DNA from: Candidatus Sivonenia alaskensis PMM_0068 | Lineage (GTDB): Bacteria; Cyanobacteriota; Cyanobacteriia; Gloeobacterales; PMM-0068 | DNA: 13,843 nucleotides | NCBI GenBank assembly: GCA_949127685.1 | Contig: CASBPW010000267.1 | Coordinates: 1 to 13,843, forward strand | Reading direction: 5' to 3' | Part shown: positions 5,325-12,513 of the stretch, in pieces | Position numbering within the stretch: position 1 is the stretch's first letter | Layout: each line of letters opens with the position of its first letter | Notes under the pieces: generated by a model | Told to the model about the DNA's origin: nothing | Database searches by the model: none | The model's input: the letters and a program-made list of their open reading frames with translations, nothing else | Program-made: the position numbers and the translations under genes

Positions 5325-7148
5325 ATGCGTATCCGTTCCTTTATCGTTTCTTCTTTGGCCCTTAGTTTCTCGCTTGGAATTTCAATCATACCCGTGCCTC
5401 ACATGGGCTTGGAACATTTTCAGCAAGTACAGGCGCAAGCTGCGACCACCCTTTATGTAGACGCGGCAAAAGGGAATAGTGCTGGCCCAGGCAATGCCCA
5501 AGCTCCTTTTAAAACGATTACAGCTGCGCTCCAAGCGGCTGTTCCCGGCACCGTGATTCAAGTGCAACCAGGAAAATATGATGAAGCGAACGGTGAGGTA
5601 TTCCCGTTGGTTATCCCTTCTGGCGTTACGCTCCAAGGCAATGTGGACAATCGCGGCAAAGACACCTTGATACTGGGTGGTGGTAAATTCCTGAGTCCCA
5701 CAGTTGCTGGACAAATTGTTGGCATCGTCCCTCAGAAAGGAACAACCGTTCAAGGCTTGACCATTTCCAACCCCCAAAAAAGAGGCTATGGCATCTGGGT
5801 TGAAGGGACAGACCCCACTATTCATCGCAATACCTTCACCGGCTCAGGGAATGACGGCATTATGGAGACGGGTGCAGCCTCAGGTAAAATCACCAACAAT
5901 ATCTTCTACAAAAATCCTTCGGATGGAATCACGCTGCTGCGCACGGCCAGTCCTTTAATTGAAGGCAATGTTTTTGAAGACACCGGATTTGCGATCAATA
6001 TCGACGAGAAGAGTAGTCCTCTCGTCAAAGATAACGTAATAATCAACAATGCTGATGGGATTGTGATCCTTGGCAAAGCGACACCTACGCTTCGGGGCAA
6101 CCACTTTGAGCGCAACCGCCGCAGTGCAATTGCCATTGTCGGAGAAGCACAGCCTAATTTGGGCACGGCTTCAGAACGGGGTGGGAACTACTTCCATAAA
6201 AATCTCAAGTCAGACATTAACAATGCCACCCGTCCTCAAATATCTATAGGGGCAATGGGCAACGAGCACACCGCCAAACCGAAGTACTTGGGCAATGTTC
6301 AGGGTGATAATGCACCTGTGGCAAAGGTTAAGAGTACTCCTACCCTGCCTTCGGCTTCTGTAGTGGTTCCAACTCCCGCTAAATCGACGGCTACGGCTTC
6401 TCCTAGCTCACCCAGCCAGAAGACGCTACCGCCCGCGCCGCCCAGTCAGATCCCTCTAGTCCCACCACAAACATCATCTCCTCCTCCTCTTCCTCCAGTC
6501 ATTCCAAAACCGCTCCCTCCTAGAAATTTGCAGACCCCAGCGGCTAAGCCCCTGCCTCCTGCGCCCGTGGCGACTCCTCCTTCCCGACAGTCTGAACTAT
6601 CGACAGGAACTTTCCCCCCTCCAGCCCCAGCGAACAAGCCGCTTCCTCCACAGTTTGGAAACACTCAAGTCCGCCCGTCTCCACCTCAACCAACGGTCCA
6701 AACAATCCAGCCAACAATTTTGAAGCCGCTGCCTCCTGAGCCCGTGGCGACTCCTCCTTCCCGACAGTCTGAACTAACGAAAGGAACTTTCGCCCCACCT
6801 TCAGCCCCAGCCAACAAGCCGCTTCCTCCACAGTTTGAAAACACTCAAGTCCGTCCATCTCCACCCCAACCAATGGTCCAGACAAACATTAATAAGCCGT
6901 TGCCTTCCAAGCCTGAGGTTGCTCCAGTCCAGCAGTCTTCTCTAGGAACGCGGAAATATAGGGTTTTGATCACCGATGCTTCCCCTGACTTGAGGAAACT
7001 CAAGCAAATTGTGAAAAACCCTTTTCACCGGGAATATGAAGGGCGCACAGTGCTCCAGGTCGGTGTATTTTCTTCTGAATCAAGTGCCAAGCAGGTCATT
7101 AGACAACTTAATGCTCAAGGCTTTAAGGCCATTGTGACCCGAGCTTAA
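5325..7148 (+). CDS. Exported DUF1565 beta-helix protein with Pro-rich linker and SPOR-like C terminus
   Basis: This 607-residue protein starts at an ATG with GAGG 5 nt upstream. Residues 1-39 are a signal peptide (basic start, hydrophobic core, likely cleavage after an AQA motif near 36-39). Residues 43-300 form a DUF1565-type right-handed parallel beta-helix: LYVDAAKGNSAGPGNAQAPF opens it, and repeated short coils follow (NPTIxxNxF-, SPLIEGNVFED-, TPTLRGNHFER-like). Residues about 335-535 are a low-complexity Pro/Ser linker. The end, TVLQVGVFSSESSAKQVIRQ onward (575-607), resembles a SPOR domain, which binds denuded peptidoglycan. It is probably periplasmic or wall-tethered, with the beta-helix displayed on a flexible arm. 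Beta-helices of this kind bind or process polysaccharide, but no catalytic residues can be named. The linker contains a recent duplication (separate entry). Confidence 0.8.
   Translation: MRIRSFIVSSLALSFSLGISIIPVPHMGLEHFQQVQAQAATTLYVDAAKGNSAGPGNAQAPFKTITAALQAAVPGTVIQVQPGKYDEANGEVFPLVIPSGVTLQGNVDNRGKDTLILGGGKFLSPTVAGQIVGIVPQKGTTVQGLTISNPQKRGYGIWVEGTDPTIHRNTFTGSGNDGIMETGAASGKITNNIFYKNPSDGITLLRTASPLIEGNVFEDTGFAINIDEKSSPLVKDNVIINNADGIVILGKATPTLRGNHFERNRRSAIAIVGEAQPNLGTASERGGNYFHKNLKSDINNATRPQISIGAMGNEHTAKPKYLGNVQGDNAPVAKVKSTPTLPSASVVVPTPAKSTATASPSSPSQKTLPPAPPSQIPLVPPQTSSPPPLPPVIPKPLPPRNLQTPAAKPLPPAPVATPPSRQSELSTGTFPPPAPANKPLPPQFGNTQVRPSPPQPTVQTIQPTILKPLPPEPVATPPSRQSELTKGTFAPPSAPANKPLPPQFENTQVRPSPPQPMVQTNINKPLPSKPEVAPVQQSSLGTRKYRVLITDASPDLRKLKQIVKNPFHREYEGRTVLQVGVFSSESSAKQVIRQLNAQGFKAIVTRA
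6546..6893 (+). repeat. In-gene tandem duplication encoding the Pro-rich linker
   Basis: Two direct copies, 6546-6722 (59 codons, Lys408 on) and 6723-6893 (57 codons, Lys467 on), start KPLPP and contain the shared segments PVATPPSRQSEL and NKPLPPQF. Their DNA is nearly identical in places (for example around 6563-6598 and 6740-6775), which suggests a recent duplication. A decayed third start (NKPLPSKP) begins at 6894. Confidence 0.8.
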
Positions 7149-7260
7149 TCCTTCATTAGAGCCCCAGCCAAAAACCGTTCCATATGGTTGGGTGACACCT
7201 GCTTGCTCATCAAAAGCTTTTTGGTAGAGCTTTGGGTCTCTGTGTGGTATCGGTCCAGAG

Positions 7261-7287
7261 AGTCATCCGTTCGTCACAAAGATGACT
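7261..7287. promoter_or_regulatory. Inverted repeat upstream of the BrnT-like gene
   Basis: AGTCATC (7261-7267) and GATGACT (7281-7287) form perfect 7-bp arms around a 13-nt loop. It lies just before the operator-like palindrome at 7296-7312. There is no T-run on either side that would make it a terminator. Confidence 0.3.
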
Positions 7288-7295
7288 AGAACAGA

Positions 7296-7312
7296 GAGAT
7301 ACTCAGTATCTC
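7296..7312. promoter_or_regulatory. Palindromic operator of the BrnT-like toxin-antitoxin operon
   Basis: GAGATACT (7296-7303) and AGTATCTC (7305-7312) are perfect 8-bp arms around a single C. The dyad ends 14 bp before the toxin ATG at 7327, the expected position for an operator bound by the antitoxin of this operon. Confidence 0.6.
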
Positions 7313-7326
7313 GATAAAATTAGTCA

Positions 7327-7611
7327 ATGAAAATCTATGAGTTTATTTGGAACCAGGATCGCATTGACCATATCGCACGGCACAGTGTGGAATCTGAAGA
7401 GGTTGAGGAAGCCTGTTTTGGAGTGGCCTTAGTTCTACGTGCAAAGTCTGCAGGGGAAAATCCCGTCTACTATGTACTTAGTCAAACTGAAGCTGGCCGA
7501 TACTTATTTTGTGTTGTAATCCAATTCCCTGAGGGTAAAGGGTATCCGGTGACAGCACGACCCATGACCGATAAAGAAAAACAGCGATACCAACAATGGA
7601 AAAACCGATGA
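7327..7611 (+). CDS. brnT: BrnT-like toxin
   Basis: This 94-residue protein resembles the BrnT ribonuclease-toxin fold. FIWNQDRIDHIARHSVES (6-23) matches the FxWDxxKxxxxxxKHGV start of the family, keeping Trp8 and His19 but with Ser for the usual Gly after His. VEEACFG follows. TEAGRYLFCVVIQF is the central strand pair, and VTARPMTDKEKQRY (75-88) matches the SARxATxxERxxY end that carries the Arg and Glu. Known BrnT toxins cleave RNA and arrest growth until bound by antitoxin. The gene overlaps the antitoxin by 4 bp (ATGA) and has a palindromic operator upstream. Family fit is good by pattern; activity is inferred. Confidence 0.7.
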   Translation: MKIYEFIWNQDRIDHIARHSVESEEVEEACFGVALVLRAKSAGENPVYYVLSQTEAGRYLFCVVIQFPEGKGYPVTARPMTDKEKQRYQQWKNR

Positions 7612-7859
7612 GTACTCAAAAAATTCCACAAACTGATTCTGTGCAAGAGTTAGCTCAGTTCTGGGATGCTCATGACCTTACCGACTTTGAAGACCAGTTG
7701 GAAGAGATTACAGAGCCTGTTTTTGAACGAGAAGCTGTGGTACGAGTCCGCTTACAACCTAAAGAAGTAGAAGCAGTTAAAGAAGTTGCAAGGTTGAGAG
7801 GGATCGATTACTTAGATCTGATCCGGGAATGGGTTCTGGAGAAAGTTCATACAGCGTAA
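7608..7859 (+). CDS. Antitoxin of the BrnT-like module (CopG/BrnA-type)
   Basis: The protein has 83 residues from the ATG at 7608. FWDAHDLTDFEDQLEEI (18-34) is the signature of CopG-type type II antitoxins and probably neutralises the toxin. VFEREAVVRVRLQPKEVEAV followed by RLRGIDYLDLIREWVLEKV looks like a ribbon-helix-helix DNA-binding end. Toxin-first order is usual for BrnTA. An alternative ATG at 7596 would add MEKP. I prefer 7608 because it gives the ATGA stop-start overlap with the toxin. It should repress at the 7296-7312 dyad. Confidence 0.75.
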   Translation: MSTQKIPQTDSVQELAQFWDAHDLTDFEDQLEEITEPVFEREAVVRVRLQPKEVEAVKEVARLRGIDYLDLIREWVLEKVHTA

Positions 7860-7931
7860 TTATTTGGTAGCGGGTTTAACCTCGCGCTGCAGAGGGCGAG
7901 CTAGGGAATGCTGGAGTAATACTAAGATTAT

Positions 7932-8537
7932 GTGCAGGGTTCTCTGACGATAGATAATGTTATGAATCTCCTTCACACTCCTACCCAACCGGCATGGCTC
8001 ACCCAAGCGCTGAGTCATCTAGATTTGATCCTTTTGGACCATGCCCAGTGTGAAAAAAAAGCGGCGGGTACCGCGATGCGCTATCTCTTTCAGTATCCCA
8101 ATCACCAAATTTTGGTGGAGGCGCTGACAACGCTGGCGCGGGAAGAATTGCAACATTTTCAGATGGTCAATCGCCACTTAGACCGTCGAGGGGTGGTGTG
8201 GAAAACCCTTAAACCAGCCCCTTATGGAAACTATCTCAAACAGGCGATCCGCACTCAAGAACCTGATCGCCTATTGGATTCCATGCTGATTTCCTGCTTG
8301 ATCGAAGCACGTAGCCATGAGCGATTAGAACTTTTAGCCAAACACTGTCCAGACCAGGAGTTGCAGGACTTTTATGCTTTTTTGGGTATTGCTGAAGAAC
8401 GCCATAAGCATCTTTACCTAGACCTTGCCTATGAATACTACGCAGCCGCGCAGGTAGAGCAAAGACTCCATGAACTCAGCCAAAAAGAGAGCGATATTCT
8501 ACAAACGCTTTATCCAGAGCCAAGGGTTCATAGTTGA
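7932..8537 (+). CDS. miaE: MiaE, tRNA-(ms2io6A)-hydroxylase
   Basis: This is a 201-residue non-haem diiron hydroxylase. It acts on the isopentenyl group of ms2i6A at position 37 of tRNAs reading UNN codons. The fold is a ferritin-like four-helix bundle, and all ligand motifs are seen: Glu41 in LLDHAQCEKKAAGTA, Glu72 and His75 in AREELQHF, Glu125 in LIEARSHERL, Glu155 and His158 in AEERHKHLY. The given start is GTG at 7932. An ATG at 7962 (MNLLHTPTQPAWLTQ) is equally close to how family members begin, and I cannot decide between them. It follows the antitoxin by 72 bp and converges on gap2 across a terminator. Confidence 0.88.
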   Translation: MQGSLTIDNVMNLLHTPTQPAWLTQALSHLDLILLDHAQCEKKAAGTAMRYLFQYPNHQILVEALTTLAREELQHFQMVNRHLDRRGVVWKTLKPAPYGNYLKQAIRTQEPDRLLDSMLISCLIEARSHERLELLAKHCPDQELQDFYAFLGIAEERHKHLYLDLAYEYYAAAQVEQRLHELSQKESDILQTLYPEPRVHS

Positions 8538-8543
8538 GTGATG

Positions 8544-8574
8544 AAAAAAGCAGCGACATTTTCTATCGCTGCTT
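8544..8574 (-). terminator. Intrinsic terminator of gap2 (minus strand)
   Basis: A 9-bp perfect stem, AAGCAGCGA (8548-8556) and TCGCTGCTT (8566-8574), has a 9-nt loop. Read on the minus strand it is followed by a run of six T (8549-8544). It lies 24 bp beyond the gap2 stop and directly after miaE, so it probably insulates both convergent genes. Confidence 0.85.
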
Positions 8575-8597
8575 CTCAAAATCTACTTAAACAAACC

Positions 8598-9611
8598 CTA
8601 ATTAACCCATTTCTTTGCCATCACTTCAGCCAAGTCTACAACGCGCTGAGAGTAGCCCCACTCGTTGTCGTACCAAGAGATAACTTTCACCATGTTTCCA
8701 TCCATAACCATGGTCAATTCGGCATCTATAATAGATGACTCATCGGTTACACGATAATCAATAGAAACGAGAGGCTCTTCAGAAACTCTGAGAATACCTT
8801 TGAGTGGACCTTCAGCGGCTTCTTTTAAAGCAAGATTCACCTGTTCTGCAATCACATTCTTTTCTAGCTTGGCTACAAAATCCACCACCGAAACATTAGG
8901 GGTGGGAACTCGGAAGGCTAGACCATTGAGTTTACCCTTCAGCGCAGGGATGACCAAACCGACGGCTTTAGCGGCACCCGTACTGGTAGGAACAATGCTT
9001 ACTGCCGCAGCCCGAGCCCGGCGCAAATCGCGGTGGCTGGCATCTAGAATTCTCTGGTCTCCAGTGTAGGAGTGAATGGTTGTCATCATACCGGTGACCA
9101 CCCCGAAGTTGTCATGGAGGACTTTCACAATTGGAGCCAGACAGTTCGTCGTACAAGAGGCGTTGGAAATAATTACTTTGTCGTGGGTGTATTCATGGTC
9201 ATTTACGCCCATAACAAACATCCCGTCATCATTCTTTCCGGGAGCGGTGATCATGACTTTCTTGGCTCCAGCCTCAAGGTGCTTGGAAGCGCCTTCGCGA
9301 GTGACGAAGACCCCTGTAGATTCGATAACCAAGTCAATTCCTAAAGCGCCCCAGGGCAGATTGGCAGGATTGCGGTCTGAAAAACATTTGATCACATGTC
9401 CATCTGCGGTGATCGAGTTGTCATCATATTCAACTTTGCCTACATACTTGCCCAGCATGGAATCATAACGAATCAGGTGGGCATTGGTATGTGGGTCTGA
9501 AGTATCGTTGATAGCGACTACTTCAATGCCGGATGTTTCACGGCCCAACCAACAACGCAAGAAATTCCGCCCAATTCGGCCAAAACCATTGATAGCTACT
9601 TTAATTGTCAT
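8598..9611 (-). CDS. gap2: Glyceraldehyde-3-phosphate dehydrogenase, Gap2 type
   Basis: A 337-residue GAPDH. Gap2 is the cyanobacterial/chloroplast-type enzyme that works with NADPH or NADH in the Calvin cycle and gluconeogenesis. The start is taken at ATG 9611, giving MTIKVAINGFGRIGRNFLRC, the usual Gap2 N terminus and length. The open frame extends 36 codons upstream but without family-like sequence. The Rossmann motif is at residues 8-13, catalytic Cys153 in ISNASCTTNCLAP, the general-base His180 in TTIHSYTGDQ, then DASHRDLRRARAAA and the C-terminal SWYDNEWGYSQRVVDLAE. These match Gap2 rather than glycolytic Gap1. There is no C-terminal CP12-like extension. It diverges from trmL and ends at a strong terminator. 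Confidence 0.96.
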   Translation of the reverse strand: MTIKVAINGFGRIGRNFLRCWLGRETSGIEVVAINDTSDPHTNAHLIRYDSMLGKYVGKVEYDDNSITADGHVIKCFSDRNPANLPWGALGIDLVIESTGVFVTREGASKHLEAGAKKVMITAPGKNDDGMFVMGVNDHEYTHDKVIISNASCTTNCLAPIVKVLHDNFGVVTGMMTTIHSYTGDQRILDASHRDLRRARAAAVSIVPTSTGAAKAVGLVIPALKGKLNGLAFRVPTPNVSVVDFVAKLEKNVIAEQVNLALKEAAEGPLKGILRVSEEPLVSIDYRVTDESSIIDAELTMVMDGNMVKVISWYDNEWGYSQRVVDLAEVMAKKWVN

Positions 9612-9651
9612 GGGGATCTGCCCTACCTTCCTAACCATGGATGCGCCCTTC

Positions 9652-9657
9652 ATCATA
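9652..9657 (-). promoter_or_regulatory. Possible -10 of gap2
   Basis: TATGAT on the minus strand lies 41 bp before the gap2 ATG. A weak -35 (CTTATA) is 17 bp further out. A promoter here would lie inside the long upstream open frame, which supports the 9611 start. Confidence 0.3.
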
Positions 9658-9698
9658 TCGTAGAAGCGGCAATCTATAAGGCAGCCCCCTTTACCTCT

Positions 9699-10190
9699 AT
9701 GGTGATTTTTCCTACCCACTCTGATAGCGCTCCCAGCACCCCTATAGGGGTGGTCCTATACACTCCGGAGATCCCCCCGAATACAGGCAATATTGCCCGG
9801 ACCTGCGCAGCTACCGGCACTAAACTGCATCTTATTGAACCTCTGGGCTTTAAGCTTTCTGACCGACATCTCAAGCGGGCGGGTTTGGATTACTGGGATG
9901 CGGTTGACCTAACCTGCCATCGAGATTGGCAAACTTTTTTAGATCAGACTCAGCCCCAACGCATTATTTGTTTTAGCGCCCATGCGCAGGTTTCCTATAG
10001 AAATTTTTGTTATCAGCCGGGGGATTGGCTACTCTTTGGTTCTGAAACCCAGGGATTACCCCTCGAAATCCGCGAAAATCATCCCCAGGTGGTGATTCCT
10101 ACCTACACAACGGTCCGCAGTTTGAACTTAGCAGTCAGTGTCGGGATTGGTCTTTACGAAGCGTTGGGGCAGCTGAAGGCATTACAATAG
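9699..10190 (+). CDS. trmL: TrmL, tRNA (cytidine/uridine-34-2'-O)-methyltransferase
   Basis: This 163-residue SPOUT methyltransferase uses S-adenosylmethionine to methylate the ribose of the wobble base in leucine tRNAs. The signature is near complete: VVLYTPEIPPNTGNIARTCA (18-37), LHLIEPLGF, GSETQGLP (114-121, knot), VVIP and TVRSLNLAVSVGIGLYEALG (138-157). The size fits the family (about 155-160), with a slightly longer N terminus. ATG 9699 is the only start with room before gap2 on the other strand. dnaJ follows 25 bp later, so the two are probably co-transcribed. Confidence 0.94.
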   Translation: MVIFPTHSDSAPSTPIGVVLYTPEIPPNTGNIARTCAATGTKLHLIEPLGFKLSDRHLKRAGLDYWDAVDLTCHRDWQTFLDQTQPQRIICFSAHAQVSYRNFCYQPGDWLLFGSETQGLPLEIRENHPQVVIPTYTTVRSLNLAVSVGIGLYEALGQLKALQ

Positions 10191-10215
10191 ACTTTACTAA
10201 GTTTCTTAACGGAAT

Positions 10216-11397
10216 ATGGCCCAAGACCTCTACAGCCTCCTGGGTGTCAGCCGCGGCGCCGACAAGGAAGAAATCAAACAAGCTTACCGCAAGTTGGCTC
10301 GCAAACTGCATCCGGATATCAACAAAGAACCTGGAGCCGAAGAGCGTTTCAAAGAAATCAACCGCGCCTATGAGGTGCTGTCTGATGAGCAGACTCGTGC
10401 CCGCTATGACCGCTTTGGGGAGCAAGGGATTGGTACTTCCGCCGCCTCTGCTGGGGGAGATTATGGGGGAGGGGTTGGTGATTTTGGTGATTTCTCTGAC
10501 CTCTTCGAAGCTTTTGGCAGCATGTTTGGCGGCGGTTTTGGTGGTGCTGGAGGGCGCAGGGCTGGAGGTCCTCAGCGGGGAGACGACCGCCGCGTGGATG
10601 TGGTCCTGAGTTTTACCGAATCTGTTTTTGGGGTTGAAAAAGATTTAGACGTCCAGACCTTGCAGAGCTGTGGTACGTGTCAAGGGAGCGGAGCTAAACC
10701 AGGAACGAAGCCTTCTACCTGTGGCACCTGCGCTGGGGCTGGTCAGGTGCGACAGGCTACCCGTACTCCCTTTGGGACCTTCACTCAAGTCGCCACCTGT
10801 CCAGAATGTCGTGGATCTGGTCAAGTCGTAACGAATCCCTGTGCGGATTGTGGGGGCAAAGGCCGCAAAGTCGAACGCAGGAATATCGAAATTCAGGTGC
10901 CTTGTGGCGTGGACAATAACACCCGACTCCGAGTCGGTAGCAAGGGTGATATCGGCGTCAAAGGAGGCCCCGCTGGAGATCTCTACGTTTTCATTGCCGT
11001 TGAGCAAGACTCATATTTCAAAAGAGATGGCCAAAATCTCTACTCAGAGGTAGAAGTAAGCTATTTGCAGGCGATTCTCGGCAGTAAAATCAAGGTGAAG
11101 GTCCTGGACTTTGAACAGAGAAATATCCAGGAAAAAGAGATTGATGTGGCAGCAGGGACCCAGCCAGGTAAAGTGATCACCTTAGAAAAACAGGGAGTGC
11201 CTAGACCGGGTAATCCGATGAAACGCGGAGACCACCTGATCACACTCAAGGTAGCCATTCCCCAGAAAGTTAGCCGCGAGGAACGGGATCTATTAGAAAA
11301 ACTGGCTCATTTGCATGGGGAGAAAGTCAAAAAAGATGGCATAGAGGGATTCTTTAGCAACCTTTTTGGGCATAGTAACGGCGGGGATCAGAAATAG
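10216..11397 (+). CDS. dnaJ: DnaJ, type I Hsp40 chaperone
   Basis: This 393-residue co-chaperone stimulates DnaK ATPase and delivers unfolded clients. Domains in order: J-domain (2-68) with HPD at 32-34; Gly/Phe-rich linker (80-118); zinc-finger region with four CxxCxGxG repeats at Cys152, 169, 195 and 209; C-terminal client-binding domains from about 220 onward, ending FGHSNGGDQK. All eight zinc cysteines are present, making it a class A DnaJ. It lies 25 bp after trmL and 73 bp before the M23 gene. dnaK and grpE are not nearby. Confidence 0.96.
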   Translation: MAQDLYSLLGVSRGADKEEIKQAYRKLARKLHPDINKEPGAEERFKEINRAYEVLSDEQTRARYDRFGEQGIGTSAASAGGDYGGGVGDFGDFSDLFEAFGSMFGGGFGGAGGRRAGGPQRGDDRRVDVVLSFTESVFGVEKDLDVQTLQSCGTCQGSGAKPGTKPSTCGTCAGAGQVRQATRTPFGTFTQVATCPECRGSGQVVTNPCADCGGKGRKVERRNIEIQVPCGVDNNTRLRVGSKGDIGVKGGPAGDLYVFIAVEQDSYFKRDGQNLYSEVEVSYLQAILGSKIKVKVLDFEQRNIQEKEIDVAAGTQPGKVITLEKQGVPRPGNPMKRGDHLITLKVAIPQKVSREERDLLEKLAHLHGEKVKKDGIEGFFSNLFGHSNGGDQK

Positions 11398-11470
11398 GCC
11401 TAGGTCTTGACCAAAGACACCAGAATATGCGATGCTCCCCGAGTATCTTTATATAAGTGTTTGAGGGGTA

Positions 11471-12307
11471 ATGGGCCGTCGCATCCCGGAACCTTACACC
11501 GTGGTCATCACACGGACAGGCAAGCCATCTATCCAGTGGTCTGTTTGGCCTGCGACCCTACTGGTTGGCGTTGTGCTGGTCTCTGGATGGGTTGGTATTG
11601 CCCTCTATCGTTTCTACACTCATGCCATAGAAGCTGCTCGCGGGGATGGCCAAATCCTCACAGAACAAGCCAGTGATTTGCTTGAGCGCGTCGATACCCT
11701 TGAGGCTGAACTGAAAGACCTCACGAAACGAGCAGGGATTAAAGAAGAAAAAATACCCAAACGTTCTACGGCAGATCAAGGAGGAATAGCCATAGAACCG
11801 AGTGCCGAGGAACTTTTAGAGGCTACCCATGAACGCCTCGTAGCTCTTGCTTCCTTCAAACAAAAAGTGATGCCCACCGTTGGGGAATTTGTAGCGCGCC
11901 GAGATGCCCGTCCCGGTGGAATGCCCCTCTTAACTTCTGTGCGTTTTTCTTCCTACTACGGGCTGCGTCCTAATCCCTTTGGCAGTAGCTACGAATTCCA
12001 TCCTGGTATCGATATGGCTGTGGCCTATGGTACGCCTATTTATGCAACAGCTCCCGGCACTGTGCTGGAAGCTAATTTTGCGGGAGGCTACGGAAACCGT
12101 GTGCTTATCGATCACGGCTATGAGCTGAAGACCCTCTACGGGCACATGTCTAAGATGGCCGTTACTGCGGGGACTCGGGTGAAACGCGGTCAACTTATTG
12201 GTTACGTGGGAAGTACAGGGCGTTCAAGCGGTCCTCATCTGCACTACGGGGTCTATTTTCAGGGAAAAACAGTAGACCCGAAACCATACCTCCCTTCAGC
12301 GGAATGA
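11471..12307 (+). CDS. M23 (LytM-type) peptidoglycan peptidase, membrane-anchored
   Basis: A 278-residue protein. The start ATG has GAGGGG (11463-11468) just upstream. A single membrane helix at about residues 25-46 anchors the N terminus. A coiled-coil-like stretch (64-90) follows, and the M23 domain spans about 155-270. The zinc and catalytic residues are present: His177 and Asp181 in FHPGIDMA, His225 in YGHMS, His256 and His258 in SGPHLHYGVYF. M23 enzymes cut Gly- or D-Ala-containing peptide cross-links; the complete active site suggests a working endopeptidase rather than a degenerate activator of amidases such as EnvC. The C terminus ends shortly after the domain (VDPKPYLPSAE). It is probably co-transcribed with dnaJ, though TATATA near 11450 could give its own promoter. 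Confidence 0.9.
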   Translation: MGRRIPEPYTVVITRTGKPSIQWSVWPATLLVGVVLVSGWVGIALYRFYTHAIEAARGDGQILTEQASDLLERVDTLEAELKDLTKRAGIKEEKIPKRSTADQGGIAIEPSAEELLEATHERLVALASFKQKVMPTVGEFVARRDARPGGMPLLTSVRFSSYYGLRPNPFGSSYEFHPGIDMAVAYGTPIYATAPGTVLEANFAGGYGNRVLIDHGYELKTLYGHMSKMAVTAGTRVKRGQLIGYVGSTGRSSGPHLHYGVYFQGKTVDPKPYLPSAE

Positions 12308-12358
12308 GATACTTCGAGCCAAATTAAGATTTAGCGCCCGCATGGAGGGAAATCTGAT

Positions 12359-12451
12359 TAGCCATGCCTTGGATATGGCTACTGAGGAAACTTTTCACGG
12401 ATCTATGATCCCCATTGGAGTTTCTAAACTCCAAATCACCAGAAACCTCAG
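12359..12451. other. Cluster of stem-loops in the M23-clpP spacer
   Basis: The convergent spacer holds several dyads. A 7-bp hairpin TAGCCAT/ATGGCTA (12359-12365, 12375-12381) is followed at once by an outer stem CTGAGG (12382-12387) with CCTCAG (12446-12451). This encloses GGATC/GATCC (12399-12403, 12407-12411) and TTGGAGTTT/AAACTCCAA (12415-12423, 12426-12434), a three-way junction. GGATCT (12399-12404) can alternatively pair with AGATCC (12452-12457). No known RNA family was recognised; strand and function are unknown. Confidence 0.4.
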
Positions 12452-12463
12452 AGATCCCAGAAA

Positions 12464-12496
12464 TACGAAAGCAGCCCAGCAGAAGGCGAAGGCTGC
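12464..12496 (-). terminator. Possible clpP terminator (minus strand)
   Basis: Read on the minus strand downstream of clpP, GCAGCC (12496-12491) and GGCTGC (12476-12471) form a 6-bp GC-rich stem with a 14-nt loop, followed by TTTCGTA. The stem is short and the T-run weak, so termination is uncertain. Confidence 0.4.
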
Positions 12497-12513
12497 ATTC
12501 GGATAAGGACGAA

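Noticed and set aside
6446..6885. Minus-strand ORFs opposite the Pro-rich linker
   Set aside because: They are Gly/Glu-rich mirror frames of a repetitive proline-coding region, not genes.
7149..7260. Terminator of the beta-helix gene at AAAGCT/AGCTTT (7213-7233)
   Set aside because: The stem is only 6 bp, AT-rich and lacks a T-run after it.
9612..9719. 36-codon N-terminal extension of Gap2 (open frame upstream of ATG 9611)
   Set aside because: It is Cys/Gly/His-rich, unlike the family, overlaps the trmL start region, and contains a plausible promoter. The 9611 start gives the normal 337-residue enzyme.
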